DNA of 33,714 bases, from IMG/VR virus record IMGVR_UViG_3300023116_000166, positions 1 through 33,714 of that record; one strand, written 5' to 3'. Position numbers and translations under genes: made by a program. Positions 1-7,037 of the stretch are shown here, in pieces (positions within the stretch are counted from its first letter, which is position 1; every line of letters begins with the position of its first letter). Source of the DNA: a virus. The notes under the pieces were generated by a model. It did not search any database and was not told the DNA's origin. It worked only from the letters and a program-made list of their open reading frames with translations.

Positions 1-190
1 TCAACCACGTCAACACCACCGACTACGACAACCTCCGTCCCCGCGAGCACGACCACGCTCGCAACTACTACGACATTGAGTCCGACTACCTCTACCCTCC
101 CCCCGACGACTACTACGACCACGTTGCTCGCCACTACTACGACGGTGCCGACAACCACCTCTTCAGCACCCGCCACAACTACGACTAATC
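1..190 (+). repeat. Low-complexity ACN (Thr codon) tract
   Basis: The sequence is an imperfect run of ACN codons, often 'actactacgac'-like units, interrupted by CCN and TCN codons. It encodes the Thr/Pro stalk of the partial gene. The units are irregular and have no spacer structure, so it is coding low complexity rather than a CRISPR or regulatory repeat. Such tracts can change length by slippage. Confidence 0.7.
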
Positions 191-579
191 CGGCCCCCCT
201 CTCGGCACAAGAAGAGAAGACATCGGCTATGATTGCTAGGGTAAGCAATCAAGAACTTGCCGAATCCGTGGCTGAAATACTCAGTACAGATGGCGAAATA
301 ACCGTAGATGCGGTTCAGGATCTGGTCAACAACGAAGAGTTTGAGAGCCTTGACGAGGAGACCCTAGAGGTCATCAGCGGGGCCCTATCTGCCGCTCCAG
401 ACGAGGTCAAAGAAGAGTTTGAGGCAGAAGTCAACGTATTCTCTGGGACTTTCGATAACTACATACCTTCCGGTTCTAAGATCAGTGTCGAGGATCGAAG
501 GGTAGTAATTGCCGTAACGGCCACCATTTCGGCGTCCATAGCCGCCCCCGCCTCTGGCGGTGGCAGGAGGAGACGCTGA
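1..579 (+). CDS. Thr/Pro-rich protein with conserved-looking C-terminal domain, 5' partial
   Basis: The frame is open from the first base of the window, so the start lies upstream; the TTG at 76 is only an internal codon. The first ~60 residues are an almost pure Thr/Pro/Ser/Ala tract, like a mucin-type linker or cell-surface stalk. After it comes an acidic, helical-looking domain of about 100 residues (from SAQEEK) and a C-terminus GGGRRRR. From memory, a similar C-terminal domain (FEAEVNVFSG, then YIPSGSKIS and RRVVIAV) follows Thr-rich tracts in proteins from uncultured actinobacterial phages, but this was not searched. Its position just before the lysis and baseplate genes suggests a virion or surface-exposed protein. 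The specific function is unknown. Confidence 0.7.
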   Translation, partial: STTSTPPTTTTSVPASTTTLATTTTLSPTTSTLPPTTTTTTLLATTTTVPTTTSSAPATTTTNPAPLSAQEEKTSAMIARVSNQELAESVAEILSTDGEITVDAVQDLVNNEEFESLDEETLEVISGALSAAPDEVKEEFEAEVNVFSGTFDNYIPSGSKISVEDRRVVIAVTATISASIAAPASGGGRRRR

Positions 580-755
580 TGTTCAAGCGTTTATTTAGAG
601 AGGGCCACGCCCTGATCTGGACCGTCTCGGGAACCGGTTTAGTGCTAATCACCCTGTCCGGGGACGTTCTGAAATATGCCCTGTGGATTAGCGTTATCTC
701 CCTCGTCGCCCACCTCGCAGGGTTTATACTCATGAAGGATGATGGAGATGACTAA
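579..755 (+). CDS. 58-residue membrane protein, lysis-cassette neighbour
   Basis: The ATG overlaps the upstream stop (TGATG), implying translational coupling; an AGGAGG-like sequence at 565-571 is the ribosome binding site. The protein begins MFKRLFREGH and has two hydrophobic stretches, about residues 13-27 and 32-51, then ends with MKDDGDD. The short basic N-terminus, two membrane segments and acidic tail give a hairpin-like topology. The next genes are two holin-like proteins and an endolysin, so it may be an accessory holin or antiholin, but no family motif is recognised. The gene is certain enough from spacing and composition; the role is inferred from position only. Confidence 0.6.
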   Translation: MFKRLFREGHALIWTVSGTGLVLITLSGDVLKYALWISVISLVAHLAGFILMKDDGDD

Positions 756-1008
756 AAAGACCGCAAGCATGATCAAGGACGTGGCTGTCCGTATGTTCGC
801 CACGTTTACCGCGTCTGCCCTGAGCATTATTTCTGGTGCCGCCATTATTGGCGATATCGAAATGCACAAGGCCGCTCTTCTGGCTGGGTTCGTGGCCGTT
901 GCTCAGGTTGCTGAGAGACTGGCCCGTGCCAGTATGGACGGAACCCTTACGAAAGAAGAGATTGACGAGGCTTTTCTTGGTGCTCGCATCAAGAAGGAAA
1001 CCCAGTAA
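748..1008 (+). CDS. Holin-like small membrane protein
   Basis: The start is taken at the ATG giving MTKKTASMIKDVAV, because AAGGA at 735-739 then sits eight bases upstream; earlier in-frame ATGs at 739 and 742 are too close to it. The protein has about 86 residues. A basic amphipathic N-terminus is followed by two hydrophobic segments (about residues 16-32 and 40-55) and a charged C-terminus (DGTLTKEEIDEAF). This layout and the MIKDVAVRMFATF opening resemble the r1t-type holin family. It partly overlaps the preceding membrane gene and is followed by a second holin-like gene, so the two may act as a holin pair or as holin and antiholin. Confidence 0.6.
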   Translation: MTKKTASMIKDVAVRMFATFTASALSIISGAAIIGDIEMHKAALLAGFVAVAQVAERLARASMDGTLTKEEIDEAFLGARIKKETQ

Positions 1009-1022
1009 CCCCCACCCATCTG

Positions 1023-1048
1023 TGCTAGGGTTATACCCGTAATAACCC
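1023..1048 (+). promoter_or_regulatory. Candidate extended -10 element and inverted repeat before holin gene
   Basis: TGC-TAGGGT at 1023-1031 fits the actinobacterial extended -10 pattern TGN-TANNNT; no convincing -35 is seen. It overlaps a perfect inverted repeat, GGGTTAT (1028-1034) and ATAACCC (1042-1048) with a seven-base loop, which could be an operator or an RNA hairpin in the leader of the holin gene. The 58-base gap also holds a strong ribosome binding site, GGAGG at 1054-1058. Confidence 0.35.
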
Positions 1049-1065
1049 CTATCGGAGGTATTCAT

Positions 1066-1287
1066 ATGTTTGATCCCAAGTTCCTCAAGGATGCTGGAGA
1101 GCGTGCGGTTGCGACCGTTGCTCAGACGTTCGTTGCCCTCGTTGGCACCGACGCTCTGGACATCCTGTCGGTGAACATTGCTGACGCTGTCAAGGCCGCT
1201 GTCGCTGCCGGTGTCCTCTCGTTCGTGAAGTCGTTCGCCGCCAGCAAGGTTGGCGACAAGTCGGCTTCGGCTGTCCGTCTGGGCTGA
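1066..1287 (+). CDS. Holin, r1t-like
   Basis: The 73-residue protein starts MFDPKFLKDAGERAVATVAQ and is preceded by GGAGG with ideal spacing. The pattern 'FLKDAxERAxxTxAQ', a hydrophobic segment at about 18-35, a second at about 44-62 rich in Ala/Val, and a short polar tail (ASKVGDKSASAVRLG) matches phage holins of the r1t type. Holins form pores in the inner membrane that time lysis and release the endolysin. The endolysin gene follows two bases after the stop, which supports the call. This is the best holin candidate of the two neighbouring small membrane proteins. Confidence 0.75.
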   Translation: MFDPKFLKDAGERAVATVAQTFVALVGTDALDILSVNIADAVKAAVAAGVLSFVKSFAASKVGDKSASAVRLG

Positions 1288-1289
1288 TC

Positions 1290-2273
1290 ATGGGCCGTCC
1301 GTACACCGGATTTGACGTTATTGCCGGAGGCAAGAGGGCAGGCTTTGAGACCTTTATCGATCTCTTAGAAGCCCACTTTGGCCTGTGGAATAACGGGACT
1401 TTCGGCGTACGTAAGAAGAGAGGGAAGTCGTCTTACTCCGTTCATGCGACGGGCAGGGCGGGGGACCTTAGTTGGCGAGGCGCACCGTATCGTGGCCCCG
1501 GCAACTATGAAGCCGCCTGTAGGATGATGGACTTCCTTGCCGCTAATGCGGACGCTCTCTTCGTTGAGGCGATCTTCGATTACTACCCTGCGCCCCACGG
1601 TCGTGGTTGGAAGTGCGACCGTGGTGGCTGGCAGGTGTATGACAAGCCCGCTTTCTCTGGTGCGCCCGGAGGAGATTGGGTCCATGTCGAGGTCAGCAAT
1701 GACAAGGCGGACGACCCCCAGTACTACATCGACACCATGAAGCGCCTGCTGGGCGACTCCCCCGTGCCGCCTGCACCGGCTCCTGCCAAGAAGACTCCCA
1801 CCGCTCCCCCCGGAAAGAAGCCATGGCTTCAGGTCGGGTCTAAGGGTGCGGCGGTCAAGAAGGTTCAGGAACTCGTCGGTGCTGATCCTGTGGACGGTGA
1901 CTACGGTCGCAAAACCGAGGCCGCTGTCAAGGCTTGGCAGGCTGAGCATGACCTTCATGTCGATGGTATCTGGGGTCCCGGCTCCGAGAAGCACGCTAAG
2001 AACTGCGCCTGTAAGCCCGCTGAGCCTGCTCCTGAGCCGGTTGCCTCGGTGAAGATTGGCCCTGAGAAGAAGCCTGCGCCCGAGTTCCCCGGCAATATGC
2101 AGAGGGGTACCCGTGGTGAGCACGTCAAGGCGGTGCAGGAAAAGGTGGGAGCCACACCGGACGGCTGGTACGGCCCCGCTACCGAGCGCCGTGTCAAGGA
2201 GTGGCAAAAGGCCAATGGTCTTACGGTTGACGGCGTAGTCGGCCCCAAGACCTTCGCCGCTATGTTTGGCTGA
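1290..2273 (+). CDS. Endolysin: M15-type peptidase with two peptidoglycan-binding domains
   Basis: The 327-residue protein has an N-terminal catalytic domain (about 1-155) with the zinc-peptidase M15 pattern SVHATGRAGD (His52, Asp59) and WVHVEV (His132, Glu134). A Pro/Ala/Lys linker follows, then two PG_binding_1 repeats at about 179-236 and 270-326, with the typical 'DGxxGxxTxxAVKxWQ' and 'VDGxxGPxT' signatures. M15 enzymes cut peptide stems in peptidoglycan (D-Ala-D-Ala carboxypeptidase or L-Ala-D-Glu endopeptidase type). There is no signal peptide, so release should depend on the adjacent holin. Two C-terminal binding repeats and one N-terminal catalytic domain is a usual actinophage lysin layout. 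Confidence 0.85.
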   Translation: MGRPYTGFDVIAGGKRAGFETFIDLLEAHFGLWNNGTFGVRKKRGKSSYSVHATGRAGDLSWRGAPYRGPGNYEAACRMMDFLAANADALFVEAIFDYYPAPHGRGWKCDRGGWQVYDKPAFSGAPGGDWVHVEVSNDKADDPQYYIDTMKRLLGDSPVPPAPAPAKKTPTAPPGKKPWLQVGSKGAAVKKVQELVGADPVDGDYGRKTEAAVKAWQAEHDLHVDGIWGPGSEKHAKNCACKPAEPAPEPVASVKIGPEKKPAPEFPGNMQRGTRGEHVKAVQEKVGATPDGWYGPATERRVKEWQKANGLTVDGVVGPKTFAAMFG

Positions 2274-2281
2274 GGTAACAG

Positions 2282-2668
2282 ATGAAGAACATAGCCGTAC
2301 CATTTAGGTTTACGGGTGGGCGTGTTGCCGCAACTACGAACACTGACATCATCGCTCGTCAGAAGATCGTCGATGCCTTGACAACTGCGCCCCCAGAACG
2401 GTTCGGCCTCCCTAACTACGGAGCCAATCTCTACTCCCTGCTATTTGAGCCAATCGATGAACTCGTCGAATCCGATTTCAAGATTGATGCTATTATGGAA
2501 GTACATGACCGGGTGTCTGGAGTTACCATCCACGATATCCGTATCAGGCAGAACGAAATCGATAACAGCACTGCGGACATCTACGTTTACTACTCGTTGC
2601 CACTAAGCCCAGCACAGTCGTTTACCTTTACCGTATCTAATACCTTGACCGAGGAAAGTCCGCTCTGA
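2282..2668 (+). CDS. Baseplate wedge protein, gp25/W-like
   Basis: The 128-residue protein has the features of the T4 gp25/P2 gpW baseplate family: an N-terminal strand with FRFTGGRV, then 'IIARQKIVDALTTAPPERFGLPNYG' -like sequence in which the PxxR..PxYG core is conserved, then LLFEPID, and a C-terminal beta region. Members link the baseplate wedge to the sheath and tube at the proximal tail end. The next two genes are J-like and I-like, the standard W-J-I order of contractile tails. The final codon overlaps the next ATG (TGATG). The length fits the family. Confidence 0.85.
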   Translation: MKNIAVPFRFTGGRVAATTNTDIIARQKIVDALTTAPPERFGLPNYGANLYSLLFEPIDELVESDFKIDAIMEVHDRVSGVTIHDIRIRQNEIDNSTADIYVYYSLPLSPAQSFTFTVSNTLTEESPL

Positions 2669-4146
2669 TGGCATTTGATTATTCCAGCCGAGATTACGCA
2701 ACGATCAAGTCCGACCTCTTATCACGTGCTCGGCGTATTGCCCCCGAGTGGACTGACCGTGACCCCTCTGACTTCGGCATGGTGCTCGTTGACCTCTGGG
2801 CACAGATGGGCGACGTTCTTCATTACTACGTTGACCGCGCTGCTGGCGAAGCCTTACTTCCCACTGCAACTCAGCGTGAGTCTGTCTTGGCGTTTGCCAA
2901 CCTGTTCGACTACACCCCTAGCGGACGTACGAGCGCCGCAGGGACGGTGACTCTCCGTAATAGCAGCACTGCCGATACCACCGTCAATGACTACACAAAA
3001 CTCATTGCACGCTATGACGAGTCGACGTATCAGGCGTACATTCCCGAGGGGGCGACGATAACCGCTGGCTCTACGGCTACGTTTACTGTGTACGAAGGTT
3101 TTATAGTCAACTCTCCCGCTGAGACCTTGACTAACTCCGCGTCTGGCCGTGGTTCGCAGCGGTATACGTTATCTAACGACGCTGTTGTACGTAGTTCCCT
3201 CGTAGTCACCGTCTACGAAGACGGCGTAACTGCTACTGAGTACCGCCGCATTGATCGCCTGTCTAATGCGACTGCTGGCGACCGGGTGTACAGCGTGCGT
3301 ACTACCGCCACTGGCTCAACAGAGATTGTGTTCGGAACTGAGGTGCGTGGCTTTATCCCGCCCACCGGCTCTACTATTACTGCTGTTTACGCCTATTCCA
3401 GCGGGGCCTCTGGCAATTTACCGGCTAACAGCATTACCGCCTTCAGGGATGCCGCACCAGAAGGTGTGACCATTGTTTCATCGTCTGCTCTATCCGGCGG
3501 AGTCAACGAGGAGGCAATCTCCTCTATGAAGAACTCCATCCCGGCTTTTGCTTCAGCGCAGAATCGTGCAGTTACCCAGTTTGATTACGTGAACCTTGCG
3601 TTGGGCATTGACGGCGTCTCAAAAGCGGCAGTGGAGTACACCCCTAACCCCGCTGGAGGTGCCTCAGCCGGTAACGCCAGCGTGACCGTGTACCCGCAGG
3701 TCAATCGGTCAGCGGATTACCTGACTACCGGTGATACTTCGCAGACCGTCAGTGATTCGGTACAGGCGCAGGTAGTGACCGCTCTGCAACCTCGCGCAAT
3801 GCTCGGCATTGACGTGGTGTGCGCCCCCACGGTTACTTGGGACACGATTGACCTGACTATCACGGCATATTTATCAGATAATGTTGTCGCTCTATACGCA
3901 AAGCGTGACATCGAGACTGCTGTAGATAATTTGTTCAGGTTTGATAACGTGTACTTTGGTCAGACCATGTCGTTGGGTCAGTTTTACCGAGCCATCATGA
4001 GTGTTTACGGTGTCAATTACGCGACCATCAGCGTCTTCGATAACGACGGATCTAGCGTGGAAGAATCCATAACTGTTGATCCGTTGAATCTCCCCAAGAA
4101 GGGAACGGTGGTCGTTACCGTATCTGGCGGCATCACCGGTACGTAA
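2668..4146 (+). CDS. Baseplate J-like protein
   Basis: The 492-residue protein has the N-terminal signature of the J/gp6 family: DYATIKSDLL, DPSDFGMVLVDLWAQMGD and a following helical region with 'TATQRESVLAFANLFDY'. The middle is beta-rich with Thr/Ser-rich strands, and the C-terminal part includes VVCAPTVTWDTIDLTI, typical of the J-like second domain. J-like proteins form the outer wedge ring of contractile-tail baseplates. It follows the W-like gene with a one-base overlap and ends four bases into the next start. This gene is the strongest evidence that the phage has a contractile tail. Confidence 0.88.
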   Translation: MAFDYSSRDYATIKSDLLSRARRIAPEWTDRDPSDFGMVLVDLWAQMGDVLHYYVDRAAGEALLPTATQRESVLAFANLFDYTPSGRTSAAGTVTLRNSSTADTTVNDYTKLIARYDESTYQAYIPEGATITAGSTATFTVYEGFIVNSPAETLTNSASGRGSQRYTLSNDAVVRSSLVVTVYEDGVTATEYRRIDRLSNATAGDRVYSVRTTATGSTEIVFGTEVRGFIPPTGSTITAVYAYSSGASGNLPANSITAFRDAAPEGVTIVSSSALSGGVNEEAISSMKNSIPAFASAQNRAVTQFDYVNLALGIDGVSKAAVEYTPNPAGGASAGNASVTVYPQVNRSADYLTTGDTSQTVSDSVQAQVVTALQPRAMLGIDVVCAPTVTWDTIDLTITAYLSDNVVALYAKRDIETAVDNLFRFDNVYFGQTMSLGQFYRAIMSVYGVNYATISVFDNDGSSVEESITVDPLNLPKKGTVVVTVSGGITGT

Positions 4147-6089
4147 TGGCACGAGTATCATTCACCCTCCGTAAGACCGGTATTGACCGGGGTTCTTACG
4201 CACGTTATGACATCGATGTCTATAACACAGCGGCGTCTGCTGGCAATGCCGCCTCCGCTGGCACATGGGTTGTCGATGACACCGAGGGATCAAGAGACTT
4301 TGACGTCGCCCTCAGGTCAGATGGCTACTCTATCCCACCCAACGAGTTCGTTGAGAGTTTCCTTGAGGCTAATGCGGTCGCCTACGGTGTTGTAGAGATC
4401 GAGTGGGGAGCAGATTTCCCGGGCACTGATCTAGTCGAAGCCCCCACCGCTACCGGGGCTATCTTGATTTATTCCCCAGACGGACAACCCGCCACCGTTA
4501 CGTCGGGTACGGTGCTCTCGGAATCGAGCACCGAGTTCTTCTACGAGCACACCGGGCTAAGTCAGGGCAGATGGGCTTATTACACGCTCTTTGTGAAGTA
4601 CGAGTCAACCGTCGCAGAGACCTACTATGAGCCTGCCGCCTCTGTCGAGGTGTTAGTCCCGTACAACTACGGGTCTACTTCTCTGTTGTGGCGACGCCTG
4701 CCGCAGTATTACCGAGAGTCCGACATTAGTATCGGTGATTACATCGACTCAGCGTCTGACTACGCCAATATCGAGTTGGGAGTCCTCCCACCGGGTAACG
4801 TCGTCGGCCCCCTTTACAAGTTCCTGTCCATATTTGGTTTTGAGATGGATTACGTACGTACCATGCTCGATTACGTCATGGTCTCTCGTGACCCTGCTGA
4901 GTCCAATAGCGAAACCCTTGACGCCATTGCTTACACGATTGGTGTGGGCCTCCGCACCGGCATCAGTAACACGGAGCGCATGAGGGCACTGCTTGATGAC
5001 ATTGGGTATTTGCGTCGCTCTAAGGGCACCTTGGAGGGCATTACCGGTATTGCTAGGGCCATTGCCGGTTCGGAACTTGAGATTGACCAAGACAATCGCA
5101 CCATGAAAGTGTTCGCTCAACGAGTGAACTACATCACCGACCCAGAGGACGCCACCGGGCTGGTTACGCACCGACCCGCTCATAAGGTCGAGGCCGTACG
5201 CCCAACATATGCTATGGGAGCATATGACCCGACAACTTATGTTGCCGGTAACAGCGCCACATATCCTTCCTTAGGCTCTATTAGCGCTTACACACCGGGC
5301 ATGTATTGGACTTCTGCCTCGGCTACCACTTTTGAGGGGCTTCCTGTTGGGGTCGGGGATTACATCGTTGCGTATGACGACGGAGGGTCTACCGCCTTCG
5401 CCGTGCATGGCAACGACTTTGCCGCCACCAACTACAGCGCTTATACGACCTACACGGTTGCTGGAACGGACTACACCCCCAATAGTTCCGGGGCTTCGGT
5501 GGGCATCACGCACGTCATGTTCCACATCGACTGTCCGATACCCGTTCAGCAGGCGGACCAAGTTGCCTTCTCTGTTCACAGCGCTATCGGCACGTCTGGG
5601 TTGAAGTGGGTGCGGCTGGTCAATGAGGCGGGAGACGTGGTGGGTTGGTCTGAAGGTACCACCCGTGCTGGGGATTCCCCCGCCGCACAGGCTGTCGCCG
5701 CTACGAACTTGTCTGGAGATGAGTGGACTATCGTATTCATTGAGTTCTTAGTGGATCTCAGCACCGTGTCGACTTATCAGTTGAAGTACCTGCTGGCTGA
5801 GCGCAACCTTCTGGGAGAGTACTTCGACGGGTCGTTTACTCGTGGTGGGTGGATTCTCGATCCTGCTGGCAACAGCACCAAGGACTATCTGTGGTCCAGC
5901 GAAGGCAGTAATAACGGCAACGCCTACGAGTCGATATCGGTGTACTCCGAGGACTATCAGCGCACTCGCTCTATCGTCAACAACCTTCTCGTCGGCGCGT
6001 TGCCGGTCACGGTTGCTGACTACTACACGTTTACTGCGTTCAACGCCATCCCCGGCATGGATGCCATCGACACGTACTTGACGCCTTAG
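4146..6089 (+). CDS. Tail protein I-like, fused to a fibre-like C-terminal region
   Basis: The 647-residue protein has about 175 N-terminal beta-rich residues, then the tail protein I core (about 178-330: LWRRLPQYYRESD, YKFLSIFGFEMD, then SKGTLEGITGIA). Phage gpI proteins sit in the baseplate and connect fibres. The C-terminal ~300 residues look like a virion beta-sandwich; EYFDGSF near residue 558, a DYLWSS segment and 'SISVYS' form a set seen in many actinophage minor tail proteins. P2 gpI is only about 180 residues, so this is a much enlarged, probably fused version that may contact the receptor. A promoter-like sequence overlaps its 3' end. Confidence 0.75.
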   Translation: MARVSFTLRKTGIDRGSYARYDIDVYNTAASAGNAASAGTWVVDDTEGSRDFDVALRSDGYSIPPNEFVESFLEANAVAYGVVEIEWGADFPGTDLVEAPTATGAILIYSPDGQPATVTSGTVLSESSTEFFYEHTGLSQGRWAYYTLFVKYESTVAETYYEPAASVEVLVPYNYGSTSLLWRRLPQYYRESDISIGDYIDSASDYANIELGVLPPGNVVGPLYKFLSIFGFEMDYVRTMLDYVMVSRDPAESNSETLDAIAYTIGVGLRTGISNTERMRALLDDIGYLRRSKGTLEGITGIARAIAGSELEIDQDNRTMKVFAQRVNYITDPEDATGLVTHRPAHKVEAVRPTYAMGAYDPTTYVAGNSATYPSLGSISAYTPGMYWTSASATTFEGLPVGVGDYIVAYDDGGSTAFAVHGNDFAATNYSAYTTYTVAGTDYTPNSSGASVGITHVMFHIDCPIPVQQADQVAFSVHSAIGTSGLKWVRLVNEAGDVVGWSEGTTRAGDSPAAQAVAATNLSGDEWTIVFIEFLVDLSTVSTYQLKYLLAERNLLGEYFDGSFTRGGWILDPAGNSTKDYLWSSEGSNNGNAYESISVYSEDYQRTRSIVNNLLVGALPVTVADYYTFTAFNAIPGMDAIDTYLTP

Positions 6090-6107
6090 TAACTAGGCTG
6101 GTACAGT
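6078..6107 (+). promoter_or_regulatory. Promoter candidate, TTGACG-N18-TACAGT
   Basis: TTGACG (6078-6083) is separated by 18 bases from TACAGT (6102-6107), which is preceded by TGG, giving an extended -10. The -35 lies inside the end of the baseplate gene. It would transcribe the gene at 6138 with a short leader containing AGGAGAG. Confidence 0.55.
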
Positions 6108-6137
6108 TCCTCCTCCCAACGAGCCAGAGGAGAGAAG

Positions 6138-6929
6138 ATGGCTACCCACATCATCATGGGCACCGGCCCGTGCCCGAAAGACGCAGTGACGGAGGCGCTC
6201 CGAGATGCCCTGACCGACGGCGACACCCTCGCCTTCGCGTGGTCCGGCTCCCCCGTGCCCGAGTCCATCGGAGCCGTGTACGACTACGTTCTCGACCACG
6301 AGATCGACTTCGTGCTGTTCTACACCGATGAGCAGAAGGTCCACAGCGCCTTCCGTGAGGCCGACCACGGTACCGTTCAGAAGGTCCGCAACACCTACGC
6401 CAGCCTGATGAAGGCCCTCGACGGTAACGTCCTGTTCCTCTGGGACGACGAGGAGGAGGATCTCATCAACTCCGTCTTCGACGTGGTTCCCGATGCCACG
6501 GTGCTGGAGTTGAGCAACGGTCTTGCCCCCATCATCATCGCTGAAGACATTCCTGAGGTCGAGACACCTGCCCCCGTGGTTGAGGAGGAGGAGGAGGAAG
6601 ACGACTACTCCTACACCCGTGAGGAGTTGGAGACCGCCACGGCTTACGTCGTGAAGAGGTACGGGGAGCGCATGGGGTGCGAGGCCAAGACGAAGGCTGG
6701 CATCATTGCGGAACTGTTCCCCGAGGACGACACGCTCGTCACGGAGGAGATTCCCGTGGTGCGCCCTGCCGCAGAGGCACCGGCACCCCCCAAGGGGCTT
6801 TTGGCTGAGTTGGATTCGGTCATTGAGTCCTTCTTCGACCACGCTCCCGAGACCCCCGATACTGCCATGGCTCGTCTCAAGTTGCACGAGGCTCGTATCT
6901 GGGTGACCCGAGTTATCGAGGGTCGTTGA
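6138..6929 (+). CDS. Unknown protein with acidic hinge, single-gene unit
   Basis: The 263-residue protein is not firmly recognised. Residues 1-135 look like an alternating beta/alpha Rossmann-type fold (MATHIIMGTGPC, FVLFYTDEQ, VLFLWDDEEEDL) in which a nucleotide- or nucleic-acid-binding role is possible. An acidic stretch VEEEEEEDD near residue 150 acts as a hinge. The C-terminal ~110 residues are helical and end MARLKLHEARIWVTRVIEG, a helix resembling the last helix of many small actinophage proteins. It has a good RBS (AGGAGAG at 6129) and is bracketed by two promoter-like sequences, so it may be expressed on its own. Codon use is strongly biased toward C-ending codons, unlike the baseplate genes before it. 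Confidence 0.6.
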   Translation: MATHIIMGTGPCPKDAVTEALRDALTDGDTLAFAWSGSPVPESIGAVYDYVLDHEIDFVLFYTDEQKVHSAFREADHGTVQKVRNTYASLMKALDGNVLFLWDDEEEDLINSVFDVVPDATVLELSNGLAPIIIAEDIPEVETPAPVVEEEEEEDDYSYTREELETATAYVVKRYGERMGCEAKTKAGIIAELFPEDDTLVTEEIPVVRPAAEAPAPPKGLLAELDSVIESFFDHAPETPDTAMARLKLHEARIWVTRVIEGR

Positions 6930-6955
6930 CAGACCGCTAGTACCGGTGATACCCT
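6926..6955 (+). promoter_or_regulatory. Promoter candidate, TTGACA-N18-TACCCT, for the replication module
   Basis: A perfect TTGACA (6926-6931), beginning two bases before the upstream stop ends, an 18-base spacer, and TACCCT (6950-6955) preceded by TGA. This is the best consensus promoter in the window and points into the replication genes. The predicted start near 6962 leaves a structured leader of about 76 bases. Confidence 0.65.
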
Positions 6956-6960
6956 GCGGG

Positions 6961-7020
6961 GGCACCTCTTGGGGTGTCTCCTCAGGTATGGGACGAGCGG
7001 CCTCTTCGGGGGCCGCTCGT
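6961..7020 (+). promoter_or_regulatory. Structured 5' leader with two hairpins
   Basis: Hairpin 1 pairs GGCACC (6961-6966) with GGTGTC (6973-6978), with one G-U pair. Hairpin 2 pairs ACGAGCGGCC (6993-7002) with GGCCGCTCGT (7011-7020), a perfect 10-bp stem with an eight-base loop. Neither is followed by a T tract, so neither is a standard intrinsic terminator. The RBS AAGGAG at 7028-7033 lies just after hairpin 2 and stays unpaired. Possible roles are mRNA stabilisation, anti-termination or a regulatory leader. Confidence 0.5.
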
Positions 7021-7037
7021 CTCGTCTAAGGAGAGAG

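Noticed and set aside
1-190. Short repeated units at the left edge that could suggest a CRISPR array
   Set aside because: Units are irregular, lack spacers and encode a continuous Thr/Pro tract.
1365-2303. Long open frame on the minus strand opposite the endolysin
   Set aside because: It mirrors the codon structure of the plus-strand gene, which has clear peptidase and binding motifs.
6993-7020. 10-bp hairpin as an intrinsic terminator for the gene at 6138
   Set aside because: No T tract follows, and it lies downstream of the strong promoter at 6926, inside the leader of the next operon.
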